Positions 52,634-60,749 of a DNA stretch of 64,000 bases are shown here, piece by piece. The translations under genes and the position numbers were made by a program. Position 1 is the stretch's first letter; every line of letters starts with the position of its first letter. The notes under the pieces were generated by a model. The model had not been told where the DNA came from. It made no database searches and saw nothing but the letters and a program-made list of their open reading frames with translations. The stretch spans positions 4,798,501 through 4,862,500 of the forward strand of contig NZ_CP073720.1 of the NCBI RefSeq assembly GCF_025137375.1. Reading direction: 5' to 3'. Source of the DNA: Dactylosporangium fulvum. Lineage in GTDB: Bacteria > Actinomycetota > Actinomycetes > Mycobacteriales > Micromonosporaceae.

Positions 52634-53126
52634 GCTGGCTCCTGTCGAGATGCAGATCGATGAGTAGCGCCGCGAGCGCCGCTCGGCCGCGCGAAAGCCG
52701 GGACTTCACCGTGCCGGCCGAGACGCCGAGCGTCAGTGCGACCTCCTCGACCGGCAGGTCGACGAGGTAATGCAAGGCGATCGCGTGGCGCTGCCCCACG
52801 GGCAGGCGGCGCAGCGCGTCCATGAGCGCGACGTGCTGTGGATTTGGGTCGGGGACGACCGGCGGTGGGCCGATCCGGTGCAGCAGCACCTCCAGCGTCC
52901 GGCGCCGCCGGTACCGGCTGCGGCTGACGTTGATGGCCACCCGGCGAAGCCAGGCTTCCGGATTCATCAGACGACCGAACCGCTTCGGCGCGGCGAGCGC
53001 CCGCACGAACGCTTCCTGCACCGCCTCCTGCGCCTCGGCGAGGTCGCCGGTCACCGCGTACACCTGAACCACGAGGCGCTGGAAAGACCCCGCGTAAATT
53101 TCGTCGATACGTTCGCCGTCGGACAC
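52626..53126 (-). CDS. ECF-type RNA polymerase sigma factor
   Basis: The 166-residue sigma-70 factor has only regions 2 and 4. Region 2 includes VYAVTGDLAEAQEAVQEAFV and PEAWLRRVAINVSRSRYRRR. Region 4 includes LPVGQRHAIALHYLVDLPVE and the DNA-binding helix LTLGVSAGTVKSRLSRGRAA. GTG 53126 follows AAAGGAG with ideal spacing; an upstream ATG at 53240 lacks it. It is co-transcribed with the overlapping Asp-box gene. Its target promoters are not identifiable here. Confidence 0.92.
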   Translation of the reverse strand: MSDGERIDEIYAGSFQRLVVQVYAVTGDLAEAQEAVQEAFVRALAAPKRFGRLMNPEAWLRRVAINVSRSRYRRRRTLEVLLHRIGPPPVVPDPNPQHVALMDALRRLPVGQRHAIALHYLVDLPVEEVALTLGVSAGTVKSRLSRGRAALAALLIDLHLDRSQHV

Positions 53127-53624
53127 CACCGCTCCTTTCTCCACTACACCCACTCGCGGCGCGACCGGAAGGTTCCCTGCGATTTCATCAAGATCAGGAT
53201 GGGAATCGTGTGGGAGCGTTCGGCGAGCAAAGGCGACCACGGCATACAGTGGTCTTCCTCAATGATCCGGCAGGAACCGGGTGAGTCCCGTGCCGTCGAG
53301 TCGGTCGCAAAGACCGCTGGGAACTCGGGGTGCCAACGACTCGGATGCCTCCCGCCGACCGTGCGCGCTGACCGCTCGGCGGGCAGTCGCATACCGTAGC
53401 TGGCCTCCGTGCCGGCCCTGCATCCTGGAGCCGATGAGCGGATGTCCGGCGGCCGGTCTCGCGAGACTGCCGCTGATGGTCTCGTGGCGGATTTCCGGCT
53501 CAGCGTTGGTCGCTATCGTGCAAACCTGGAGCATGTGCCGTAGGAACGGCGACCTTCGGCGCGGTATCGGAGCGGTTCATGCCCATCCTGACGCCATTGT
53601 CCACCACGGCCATCAAAAGCGTCG

Positions 53625-53804
53625 GTGACTTCGTCGAAACCGGTGGCCCCGGCCAGCACGCTCGAGCTGACCGACGCGCTGGTCTCGGGCGTCGACAGCT
53701 GTCAGTGGGCGCGGACGCTGGTCCTCGCCGGCGGTGAGCACGCCACCATCGGCGCGGCTGCCCTGGCCGACATCGGCCTCGCCCCGATGGCGAGCGGCCG
53801 GTGA
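53625..53804 (+). CDS. Small ORF, 59 residues, probable gene remnant
   Basis: GTG 53625 to TGA 53804 encodes TLELTDALVSGVDSCQWART and LVLAGGEHATIGAAALADIG, with strong G/C bias at third positions, as in real genes. There is no good ribosome site. The abrupt start suggests the 3' end of a lost gene. A hairpin CCTGGCG-tt-CGCCAGG (53811-53826) follows the stop at terminator distance. No family is recognised. Confidence 0.3.
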   Translation: MTSSKPVAPASTLELTDALVSGVDSCQWARTLVLAGGEHATIGAAALADIGLAPMASGR

Positions 53805-53810
53805 GCTGCA

Positions 53811-53826
53811 CCTGGCGTTCGCCAGG
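53811..53826. terminator. Short hairpin after a small ORF
   Basis: CCTGGCG-tt-CGCCAGG, perfect 7-bp arms, 7 bp after the stop at 53804. It is a weak terminator candidate, without a T-run. Confidence 0.35.
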
Positions 53827-53893
53827 GTCCTGACCACAACCGCTGACGGCGCCGGACGCCGCACGGCCGGCCACCGACCGGCCAGCGCGGCGG

Positions 53894-54622
53894 TCAGCCG
53901 GCGCGGGTGATCCGCAGGGTCAGGACGTCGGTGCGCACCGTGATGTGGCCGTGGAAGAGCGCCAGCTCCTCGGCCGTGTAGCCGATCTGGGTGGCGCTCA
54001 CCAGCGGGTGGCCGAGCGGCACGCCGAGGCGGTCGACGGCCTCCTCGTCGGCCAGGACCGCGGTGAACTCGATCTCGGCTCGGCGGACCGGCATGCCGGT
54101 GGCGCCGGCCAGGAACTCGAACATGTCGTGGTCGATGCTGAGCAGGCCCGACGGGTCGAGGTCCCGGCCGCCGGCGGTGAGCGGGACGTGGTCACGGATC
54201 CAGGCCGCGGCCACCCCGTCGACGGCGAAGAGGCGGTCGACGCGCCACACCGGGTCGCCGGGCGTCAGGCCGAGGACCTTGGCGCAGTCGTCCGGGCAAG
54301 CGGTGCGGCTCACCGCCGCGTCCTGAAGGGCCGGGCTGTGGCCCGAGGCGGTGATGCGGTCGCGCAGCGCGGTGACGTCGCCGACCGAGACCGGGACCCG
54401 TTCGGCCGGCTCCCGGACGAACGTGCCGACGCCCCAGGTGCGGGTCAGGACGCCCTCGGCGGCGAGCTGGCCGAGGACCTCGCGCACGGTGGCGCGGCTG
54501 ACCGCCAACCGGTCCGCGAGCTCCCGTTCGTTGGGTAGCTTGTCACCGCTCTGGAATTCGCTGCCGATCAACTCGCGCAGCTGCATCTGCGCGGCCTGCA
54601 GCGCGGTTTCGCGCCGAGCCAT
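53894..54622 (-). CDS. GntR-family regulator, HutC subfamily (UTRA domain)
   Basis: The 242-residue regulator has a GntR winged helix at about 12-75 (DKLPNERELADRLAVSRATV, EVLGQLAAEGVLTRTWGVGT). A UTRA ligand domain follows at about 95-235 (VDRLFAVDGVAAAWIRDHVP, VLADEEAVDRLGVPLGHPLV). It lies at the distal end of the second peptide-transport operon, 44 bases after the M19 gene. It probably controls this operon or itself. An inverted repeat lies just upstream of its start. The effector is unknown. Confidence 0.92.
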   Translation of the reverse strand: MARRETALQAAQMQLRELIGSEFQSGDKLPNERELADRLAVSRATVREVLGQLAAEGVLTRTWGVGTFVREPAERVPVSVGDVTALRDRITASGHSPALQDAAVSRTACPDDCAKVLGLTPGDPVWRVDRLFAVDGVAAAWIRDHVPLTAGGRDLDPSGLLSIDHDMFEFLAGATGMPVRRAEIEFTAVLADEEAVDRLGVPLGHPLVSATQIGYTAEELALFHGHITVRTDVLTLRITRAG

Positions 54623-54653
54623 TCAGTCCCACCTCTCCGCCGTACAGAGTGTA

Positions 54654-54670
54654 GTAGCGGCAGTCGCTAC
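54654..54670. promoter_or_regulatory. 17-bp inverted repeat upstream of the GntR gene
   Basis: GTAGCG-gcagt-CGCTAC has perfect 6-bp arms. It lies 31 bp before the GntR start and includes the M19 stop codon. It fits an operator for the GntR regulator, but could also act as an RNA hairpin between the two genes. Confidence 0.45.
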
Positions 54671-55869
54671 CAGACCTGTTCGAGCACGCGCAGGGTGTTG
54701 CCCCCGATGACTTTGGCGATCTCATCGTCCGAATAGTCGTGTTTGACCAGCCAGCCGACGATGTTGCCGAACGCCTCGCCCGGGTTCTCCAGGCCGGAGA
54801 CGTACTCCACCCGGGGGTGCGACGGCTTCTTCCCGCTGTCGTGGGCGTAGTTCCCCGCATACGTGTTGTGCACTCCGACGTGGTCGCCGAACATCGTGTC
54901 CGGGCCGAACGTGACGTGGTCGATGCCGACCAGATCGACACAGTACGTGAAGTGGTCCATCACCGACTCGATCGAGTGCTCCGGGTGCTTCTCCGACAGC
55001 GTGGTGTGCGGCGCCGCCTCGATGCCGATGACACCGCCCCGCTCGGCGCAGGCACGGATCACCTCGTCCGGCTTCATCCGCGCGGTGTCCCACACCGACC
55101 GCGCGCCGGCGTGGGTGATGAACACCGGCACCCGGCTGGCCTCGATCACGTCCAGGCAGGTCTGGTCGCCGCTGTGCGAGATGTCGATGGCGATGCCGAG
55201 CTTGTTCATCCGGTCCACGGCGCGCCGGCCGAAGTGGGTCAGCCCGCCGTCCCGCGGCTCGGAGAGCCCGCCGCCGAGCATGTTCGCCTGGCTGTACGCG
55301 ATGCCGAGCTGCCGCACGCCGAAGCCGAACAGGATGTCGATGCGGTCCAGCTCGTTCTCGATCGGGCTGCAGCACTCCAGCCCGGCGACCAGGGCGAGCC
55401 GGCCGTCGCGCTTGGCGGCCCGGATGTCGTCCACCGAAGTGGCCAGGCGCACGTGGTCCTGCTTGTAGAGGTCGCTCATCCGCATCCCGAGCGCGTAGAT
55501 CAGGTCGTTCCACTTCCAGCCGTTCTCGCTGGTCACGCAGGAGGCGCCGGCCATGAAGTTGTCGAAGACCGCGGTCAGGCCGGAGTGCGCAAGACCCTCG
55601 TACCCGGTCCGCTGGCGCGCGGTGCGGTTGTAGGCGCGCAGCTGCCGCACGTCGGCGGGGAGGACCACGGGGTGCTCGTGCAGCGAGATCGCGATGTGCT
55701 CGGCGAGGAGCCGGGTCACCCGCTGCCGCTGCGCGTCGGAGAGCCCGAGGTCATGTTCGGGCACCCGGCCGACCTCCAGGGCCAGGTCGAACTCCCGGTA
55801 GTCGAGGTGCGGCTCGAGGTACGAGTAGGACTTGTGGCCCTGGTACCGGGTCGCGGGTTCTTGCAGCAC
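54667..55869 (-). CDS. M19 (renal-dipeptidase-type) metallo-dipeptidase
   Basis: The 400-residue enzyme is a TIM-barrel hydrolase of small amide or dipeptide substrates. The first metal motif is AISLHEHPVV (HxH instead of the usual HxD). The bridging Glu lies in LVAGLECCSPIENE, His in AIDISHSGDQTCLD and FITHAGARSVWD, and Asp in GIDHVTFGPDTMFGD. It is a close paralogue of the gene at the right end of the window (most of the shared 210 residues are identical). It lies 12 bases after the OppF gene. Confidence 0.92.
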   Translation of the reverse strand: MLQEPATRYQGHKSYSYLEPHLDYREFDLALEVGRVPEHDLGLSDAQRQRVTRLLAEHIAISLHEHPVVLPADVRQLRAYNRTARQRTGYEGLAHSGLTAVFDNFMAGASCVTSENGWKWNDLIYALGMRMSDLYKQDHVRLATSVDDIRAAKRDGRLALVAGLECCSPIENELDRIDILFGFGVRQLGIAYSQANMLGGGLSEPRDGGLTHFGRRAVDRMNKLGIAIDISHSGDQTCLDVIEASRVPVFITHAGARSVWDTARMKPDEVIRACAERGGVIGIEAAPHTTLSEKHPEHSIESVMDHFTYCVDLVGIDHVTFGPDTMFGDHVGVHNTYAGNYAHDSGKKPSHPRVEYVSGLENPGEAFGNIVGWLVKHDYSDDEIAKVIGGNTLRVLEQVW

Positions 55870-55881
55870 AGCACATTCTCC

Positions 55882-56874
55882 TTATGGGGCGGACAACGGA
55901 TAGTGGCAGGCAACCGATCGCCCGTCGCCGGACAGCGGCGGCTCGACGCGGGCGCAGGTGTCGGTCGCCTGCCAGCAGCGGGTCCGGAACCGGCAGCCGG
56001 ACGGCGGGTCGACGGGGCTCGGCGGGTCGCCGGCGAGCAGGATCCGCTTCCGCTCGGCCCGGCCCACGGGCTCCGGTACGGGGACCGCCGACAGCAGCGC
56101 CTTGGTGTAGGGGTGCTGCGGCGCGTCGTACAGCGGAGCCTCGGGTCCGGTCTCGACCAGCTTGCCGAGGTACATCACCGCCACCCGGTCCGAGATGTGC
56201 CGGACCACCGACAGGTCGTGGGCGATGAAGACGTACGCCACGCCGAGCTCGCGTTGCAGTCGCTCCAGCAGGTTGACCACCTGGGCCTGGACCGACACGT
56301 CGAGCGCGGAGACCGGCTCGTCGCAGATGATGACGTCGGGCCGCAGGGCGAGCGCCCGGGCGATGCCGATCCGCTGCCGCTGACCGCCGGAGAACTGGTG
56401 CGGGTAGCGGTCGAGGTGCAGCGACGGGTCGAGACCGACCAGATCGAGCAGCTCGTTGATCCGGTCCAGCCGGTGCCGGCGGTCCACCACGTCCGGGTGG
56501 ATCTCGAACGGCTGGAGCAGGATGTCGCGCACGGTGCGCCGCGGGTTCAGCGAGGTGTACGGGTCCTGGAGCACGATCTGGATCCGCCGGCGGAGCTCCC
56601 GCAGCCGGCGACCCCGCGCGGTGTGCACGACGGCGTCGCCGAAGCGCACCTCGCCGGCCGTCGGCCGTTCCAGCCCCACCAACATCCGGGCGAGCGTGCT
56701 TTTACCGCAGCCGGACTCGCCGACGACCCCCAGGGTCTCGCCGCGCCGGAGGTCGAAGGACACCCCGTCGACGGCCTTGACCACTCCGCCGGACGTGAAC
56801 GGCAGCCGGCCCTTCACCGGGAAGTGCCGGACCAGGTTGTCGACCCGGAGCACCGGGTCATCGGTGGCTGACAT
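55882..56874 (-). CDS. oppF: Oligopeptide ABC transporter ATPase (OppF/DppF)
   Basis: The 330-residue ATPase has Walker A GVVGESGCGKSTLARML, Q loop IVLQDPYTSLNPRRTV, signature QFSGGQRQRIGIARAL, Walker B VIICDEPVSALDVSVQAQVV, and the C-terminal Cys cluster PPSGCRFRTRCWQATDTC. It overlaps the OppD gene by 17 bases. It is paralogous to the ATPase at 37554-38561 but clearly different, so the two systems are not recent duplicates. It belongs to the nine-gene minus-strand unit. Confidence 0.93.
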   Translation of the reverse strand: MSATDDPVLRVDNLVRHFPVKGRLPFTSGGVVKAVDGVSFDLRRGETLGVVGESGCGKSTLARMLVGLERPTAGEVRFGDAVVHTARGRRLRELRRRIQIVLQDPYTSLNPRRTVRDILLQPFEIHPDVVDRRHRLDRINELLDLVGLDPSLHLDRYPHQFSGGQRQRIGIARALALRPDVIICDEPVSALDVSVQAQVVNLLERLQRELGVAYVFIAHDLSVVRHISDRVAVMYLGKLVETGPEAPLYDAPQHPYTKALLSAVPVPEPVGRAERKRILLAGDPPSPVDPPSGCRFRTRCWQATDTCARVEPPLSGDGRSVACHYPLSAP

Positions 56875-57844
56875 GCAGCAGCTCCTCCCGGTGGTGGCAG
56901 GCGCTGGCCCGGCCGTGCGGCAGCGGCGACAGCGGCGGCAGGGTGGCCCGGCAGGTGTCGTCGGCGCGCGGGCAGCGCAGGTGGAACGGGCAACCGGCCG
57001 GCAGCCGCGCCGGGTTCGGCGGGGCGCCGGGGATCGCGTACAGCTCCTCGTCGCGCCGGTCGACCCGGGGCATCGAGGCGAGCAGCCCTTCGGTGTACGG
57101 GTGGGCCGGACCGGCGAAGATCTGCTCCACGGTGGCCCGCTCGACGATCCGGCCGGCGTACATCACCGCGACGTCGTCGGCGACCTCGGCGACCACGCCC
57201 AGGTCGTGCGTGATGAGCAGCAGGGCCATCCCGCTGTCCCGCTGGATCTCGGCGATCAGCTCCATCACCTGGGCCTGCACCGTGACGTCGAGCGCGGTCG
57301 TCGGTTCATCGGCGATCAGCACGGCCGGTTCGAGCGCGACGGCCAGCGCGATCATGATGCGCTGCCGCATCCCGCCGGAGAACTGGTGCGGGTAGTCGCG
57401 CACCCGGTCCTTGGCGGCCGGAATGCGCACCCGGTCGACCAGCTCGACCGCGCGCCGCCGGGCGTCCGAACGCGACAGTCCACGCCGGACCCGCAGCAGC
57501 TCGCCGAGCTGCTCGCCGACCGTGTAGACCGGGTTCAGCGCGGCCATGGCGTCCTGGAAGACCATGCCGATCTCCTCGCCGCTGATCTTGTCGCGCTGTT
57601 TCGGCGGCAGCGTCAGCAGCTCCCGGCCGCGCAGCCGCACCGATCCGCTGACCTGCGCCGGGGGCGCGTCGAGGATGCCCATGACCGCTTGCGCGGTGAC
57701 GCTCTTGCCCGAGCCGGACTCGCCGAGGATGGCCAGCGTCCGCCCGGGCTCCAGGGCAAGGGACACGCCGTTGACCGCCCGCACCGGCGCGCTGCCCGGC
57801 CCGGGGAAGCTGACCCGCAGGTCCTCGACCTCCAGCAGCGCCAT
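56858..57844 (-). CDS. oppD: Oligopeptide ABC transporter ATPase (OppD/DppD)
   Basis: The 328-residue ATPase has Walker A AILGESGSGKSVTAQAV, Q loop MVFQDAMAALNPVYTVG, signature QFSGGMRQRIMIALAV, the canonical LIADEPTTALDVTVQAQVM and the Cys cluster AGCPFHLRCPRADDTC. The QDP of the Q loop is QDA here. ATG 57844 overlaps the hydrolase stop (TGATG). It overlaps OppF by 17 bases. It forms the heterodimeric motor of the second peptide system. Confidence 0.93.
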   Translation of the reverse strand: MALLEVEDLRVSFPGPGSAPVRAVNGVSLALEPGRTLAILGESGSGKSVTAQAVMGILDAPPAQVSGSVRLRGRELLTLPPKQRDKISGEEIGMVFQDAMAALNPVYTVGEQLGELLRVRRGLSRSDARRRAVELVDRVRIPAAKDRVRDYPHQFSGGMRQRIMIALAVALEPAVLIADEPTTALDVTVQAQVMELIAEIQRDSGMALLLITHDLGVVAEVADDVAVMYAGRIVERATVEQIFAGPAHPYTEGLLASMPRVDRRDEELYAIPGAPPNPARLPAGCPFHLRCPRADDTCRATLPPLSPLPHGRASACHHREELLHVSHR

Positions 57845-58695
57845 CACACGACTCCGGCCTCGGCCAGGAAGTCCCGGACGGTCCGCTGGAACAGCTCCGG
57901 CTCCTCGAGCTGGGGGGAGTGGCCGGACTTCTCGAACACGACCAGCCGGGCGTCGGGGATCAGCTCCGCGATCGTCTCCGAGGCGGCCACCGGCGTGCGC
58001 CAGTCGTGCCGGCCGACGGTGACCAGGGCCGGGCAGGTGATCGACGGGAGCTTCGGCTTCAGGTCGTACCGGGGCATGTTCTGCCCGAACGCCGCGTTGT
58101 GCGTCCGGTAGTGGAACCGGGTCGCGGCCAGCTTCGCGGCGTCCTTCGCCGGGTCGTGCTGGTGGTCGTAGAGCGGCAGGATCGCCTTCCAGTACTCGCG
58201 GAGCTGGTCGTTGCTCTCGAACCGGCCGGTGCCGATCCGGTCGATCGCCCACTGCGGAATGACGGTCCGGTCGGTGGACTTCGCCCGCTCGACGGCGAGG
58301 TGGTCGTGTGCGGTGTCGGCCGCGGTGTCCCGCAGCACGAGCGCCGAGACCCGGTCGGGGTGGGCGATGGCGTACTCCAGCGCGATGAACCCGCCGTACG
58401 ATCCGCCGGCCATGACGATCCGCTCGTGGCCGAAGTACGCGCGGATCGCGTCCACGTCGGCGACCCACTGCGCGTGGGTGAACGGCTCGTGATCGCTGGA
58501 CTCGCCGGAGCCCCGGGCGTCGAAGACGATGACCCGGAACGTGTCGGCGAACGGGCCGAACGACCGCTTCGGCTCGGACCGGGAGCCGAGCCCCGGCGCG
58601 CCGTGGTGCACGATCATCGCCGGCCCGTCCTCCGGGCCGAACGCCTCGACCACCAGCTCGGCACCGTTGACGGTCAGCCGCTCATGGAAACTCAT
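57844..58695 (-). CDS. Alpha/beta hydrolase, proline-iminopeptidase-like
   Basis: The 283-residue hydrolase has the oxyanion segment MIVHHGAPGLGSRS, nucleophile elbow MAGGSYGGFIALEYAI (Ser in GGSYGG), acid Asp in LVTVGRHDWRTPVA and catalytic His in EKSGHSPQLEEPE. The GGSYGG elbow and the cap region fit the proline-iminopeptidase/amidase group. In this operon it probably removes an N-terminal residue from an imported peptide, or cleaves a cyclic amide. Its ATG overlaps the M24 stop (ATGA). Confidence 0.88.
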   Translation of the reverse strand: MSFHERLTVNGAELVVEAFGPEDGPAMIVHHGAPGLGSRSEPKRSFGPFADTFRVIVFDARGSGESSDHEPFTHAQWVADVDAIRAYFGHERIVMAGGSYGGFIALEYAIAHPDRVSALVLRDTAADTAHDHLAVERAKSTDRTVIPQWAIDRIGTGRFESNDQLREYWKAILPLYDHQHDPAKDAAKLAATRFHYRTHNAAFGQNMPRYDLKPKLPSITCPALVTVGRHDWRTPVAASETIAELIPDARLVVFEKSGHSPQLEEPELFQRTVRDFLAEAGVV

Positions 58696-59870
58696 CGGAC
58701 CTCCTCGATGATGGTGGACGCCAGGTCGCGGGGGAAGCTGGTGAGCCGGCGCGGCCCGGTCTCCTCGACCAGCACCGTGTCGGAGATGCGGTAGCCGGCG
58801 TGCCCCGGCACGTACACCCCGGGCTCGCTGGACAGCAGCATCCCCGGCGCCAGGACGGTGTGGTCGCCGTCCTCGACCCACGGCGGCTCGTGGTTCTGCA
58901 GCCCGATGCCGTGGCCCTGCCGGTGCCGGATGTAGTCGCCGAGACCGTGGCCGCGCAGCACGTCCAGGCAGATCCGGTTGACCTCGGCGCAGGTGCGCCC
59001 GGCCACCATCGCCTGGGTGCCGACCTCCTGGGCCTCCCGGTCGGCCTCGTAGTAGCGCTGTTGCTCCGGGGTCGGCTCGCCGATCACGAACGTCCGCTCG
59101 CTCTCCACGAACCGGCTCGCCACCGCCGCGCCGAGGGAGAGGATCAGGGTGTCGCCTGCCCGGACCCGCCGCCGGGTCGGCAGGCCGTGCGGCAGCGCCG
59201 AGTTCGGCCCGGCGTAGACCAGCCCGCCGGCCAGCTTGGTGGTGTAGACGACCAGGTCGTAATCGGCGTACATCCGGTCCGTGCCGTAGCCGATGACGTG
59301 CCGGGCGATCTCGTCCTCCCGGGGCAGTTCGTCGCCCTTGCGCAGCGCGTCGGCGATCAGCTCCCGGCCCGCGGCCAGCATCTCGTCGCAGATCCGTGCC
59401 GCCGCCTCGTGGAACGGGATCTCCTCGGGCAGCTTGCGCAGCCGCAGCTTGGCCACCGCGTCGGTGGTCTCCAGGGTGGTGGCCTCGCCGAGGGCCGTCG
59501 ACAGCGCGCGGAACGCCCCGACCGACACGCCGGCGCCCACCCCGATCCGGCGGGCTCCGCGGCCGGCCAGTGCCGCGGCGAGCGTCTGCTCGGCGGTGAC
59601 CACGCCGGGGAACTCGAAGTAGCTGACGGTCTCGACCGTGACCCGCTGCTGGGCCGCGTACTCCTCGTCCAGGCGGGGAATCACCAGCAGCGGGTCGCCC
59701 GAGCGCGGCATCCACAGGTAGACCGGCCGCTCGGTGGCGATGTAGAAGAACCCGCAGAGGTACGCCACGTCGGCGGGGGAGGTGGCGAGGAAGCCGTCAA
59801 GGCCGCGTTCGCCGAGCGCCTCGGTCAGTTCGGCGCGGACGGACGAGTAGAAACTGTCGGGCAGTCGCAC
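58692..59870 (-). CDS. M24 (Xaa-Pro peptidase/creatinase) family protein with incomplete metal site
   Basis: The 392-residue protein has a creatinase-like N-domain and a pita-bread C-domain (about 150-385). Metal ligands seen are His in RHRQGHGIGLQNHE, Glu in LSSEPGVYVPG and Glu in ISDTVLVEETG. The two Asp ligands of active M24 peptidases are replaced. LIDxG is LILSLG (Ser) and the SDITRTF-like motif is VESERTF (Glu). This resembles metal-free creatinases, which cleave amidine or amide bonds. Coupled by ATGA to the alpha/beta hydrolase gene and lying 3 bases after the permease gene. Confidence 0.87.
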   Translation of the reverse strand: MRLPDSFYSSVRAELTEALGERGLDGFLATSPADVAYLCGFFYIATERPVYLWMPRSGDPLLVIPRLDEEYAAQQRVTVETVSYFEFPGVVTAEQTLAAALAGRGARRIGVGAGVSVGAFRALSTALGEATTLETTDAVAKLRLRKLPEEIPFHEAAARICDEMLAAGRELIADALRKGDELPREDEIARHVIGYGTDRMYADYDLVVYTTKLAGGLVYAGPNSALPHGLPTRRRVRAGDTLILSLGAAVASRFVESERTFVIGEPTPEQQRYYEADREAQEVGTQAMVAGRTCAEVNRICLDVLRGHGLGDYIRHRQGHGIGLQNHEPPWVEDGDHTVLAPGMLLSSEPGVYVPGHAGYRISDTVLVEETGPRRLTSFPRDLASTIIEEVR

Positions 59871-59873
59871 GGG

Positions 59874-60749
59874 TCAGCCTCCGTTCCGGCGGGGGTCGCG
59901 GATGTCGTTGAAGCGCATGCCGGCCACGGTGGCGGCAAGGACGAGCAGCAGGATCGCCAGCGACGGGAAGAGCGTCTGCCACCAGGCGATGGCGACCACG
60001 CCGCTGCGCTGGGCGTTGAGCAGGATCCGCCCCCACGACCACGAGTCGGGGTCGCCGAGGCCGAGGAAGCTCAGCCCCGCCTCGGAGATGACCGCGCGGG
60101 ACGCGGTCAGCAGCACGCTCACCACGATCAGCGGGACCACCGCGGGCAGGATCTCGCGGGTGACGATCCGCCAGCCGCTCGCGCCGAGCACCCGCGCGCC
60201 GTCGATGTAGGGCATCGCGGAGACGACCAGGCCCTGCGAGCGGATCAGGCGGGCCACCTCGGGCCAGGCGAAGACACCGATGATCACGGTGAGCGTCCAG
60301 ACGCTCGGGTTGACGAGCGCGGCCAGCATGATCATCAGGGGGAGGGTCGGCAGCGCCAGCATCACGTCGGTGACGACCGTGCCGACGGCGTCGACCGGGC
60401 GGAAGTGCGCCGAGGCGAGCCCGATCGCGGTGCCGAGCACGATCGCGATGAGTGAGGCGGCCACGCCGATCAGCAGGCTGGTCCGGGTGCCCCAGACCAC
60501 CTGGGCGAAGATGTCCTGGCCGAGGTCGTCGGTGCCGAACCAGTGCGCGCCCGAGGGGCCCTGGAGCACGTCGGCACCGGTGCCGGTGGGCTCGTCGGCG
60601 ATCAGCGGGGCGGCGAGTGCGACCAGCACCATCACCGCCAGCACCGTCGCAGCGAGCAGCCCGGAGGGCTGGCGCAGGAAGGTGCGCCAGGCCGGCTTGG
60701 CGGTGGGTGCCGCTTCCGCCGCCGACTCCGGCATGAGCGGGGCGCTCAC
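59874..60749 (-). CDS. oppC: Oligopeptide ABC transporter permease (OppC/DppC)
   Basis: The 291-residue permease has the DppC N-terminal pattern LLAATVLAVMVLVALAAPLI, HWFGTDDLGQDIFAQVVWG, about six TM helices and the EAA loop MPYIDGARVLGASGWRIVTR. GLSFLGLGDPDSWSWGRIL and MRFNDIRDPRRNGG follow at the C-terminus. GTG 60749 overlaps the OppB stop (GTGA). It pairs with OppB and the OppDF ATPases of the same unit. Confidence 0.93.
   Translation of the reverse strand: MSAPLMPESAAEAAPTAKPAWRTFLRQPSGLLAATVLAVMVLVALAAPLIADEPTGTGADVLQGPSGAHWFGTDDLGQDIFAQVVWGTRTSLLIGVAASLIAIVLGTAIGLASAHFRPVDAVGTVVTDVMLALPTLPLMIMLAALVNPSVWTLTVIIGVFAWPEVARLIRSQGLVVSAMPYIDGARVLGASGWRIVTREILPAVVPLIVVSVLLTASRAVISEAGLSFLGLGDPDSWSWGRILLNAQRSGVVAIAWWQTLFPSLAILLLVLAATVAGMRFNDIRDPRRNGG

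Larger units (their letters stand above)
53127..53893. other. 767-bp gap, mostly non-coding
   Basis: The first 450 bp are the upstream region of the ECF sigma gene and hold no gene I can support. The promoter of the sigma gene must lie here; no clear ECF consensus was identified. A 59-codon frame at 53625-53804 and two hairpins after it are listed separately or noted. A GGCCGG/CCGGCC inverted repeat at about 53863-53882 could terminate transcription of the GntR gene. Confidence 0.4.

Noticed and set aside
53270..53330. Sequence GGAACCGGGTGAGTCCCG that resembled part of a cobalamin riboswitch
   Set aside because: The conserved B12 box and the rest of the fold are missing and no cobalamin-related gene follows.
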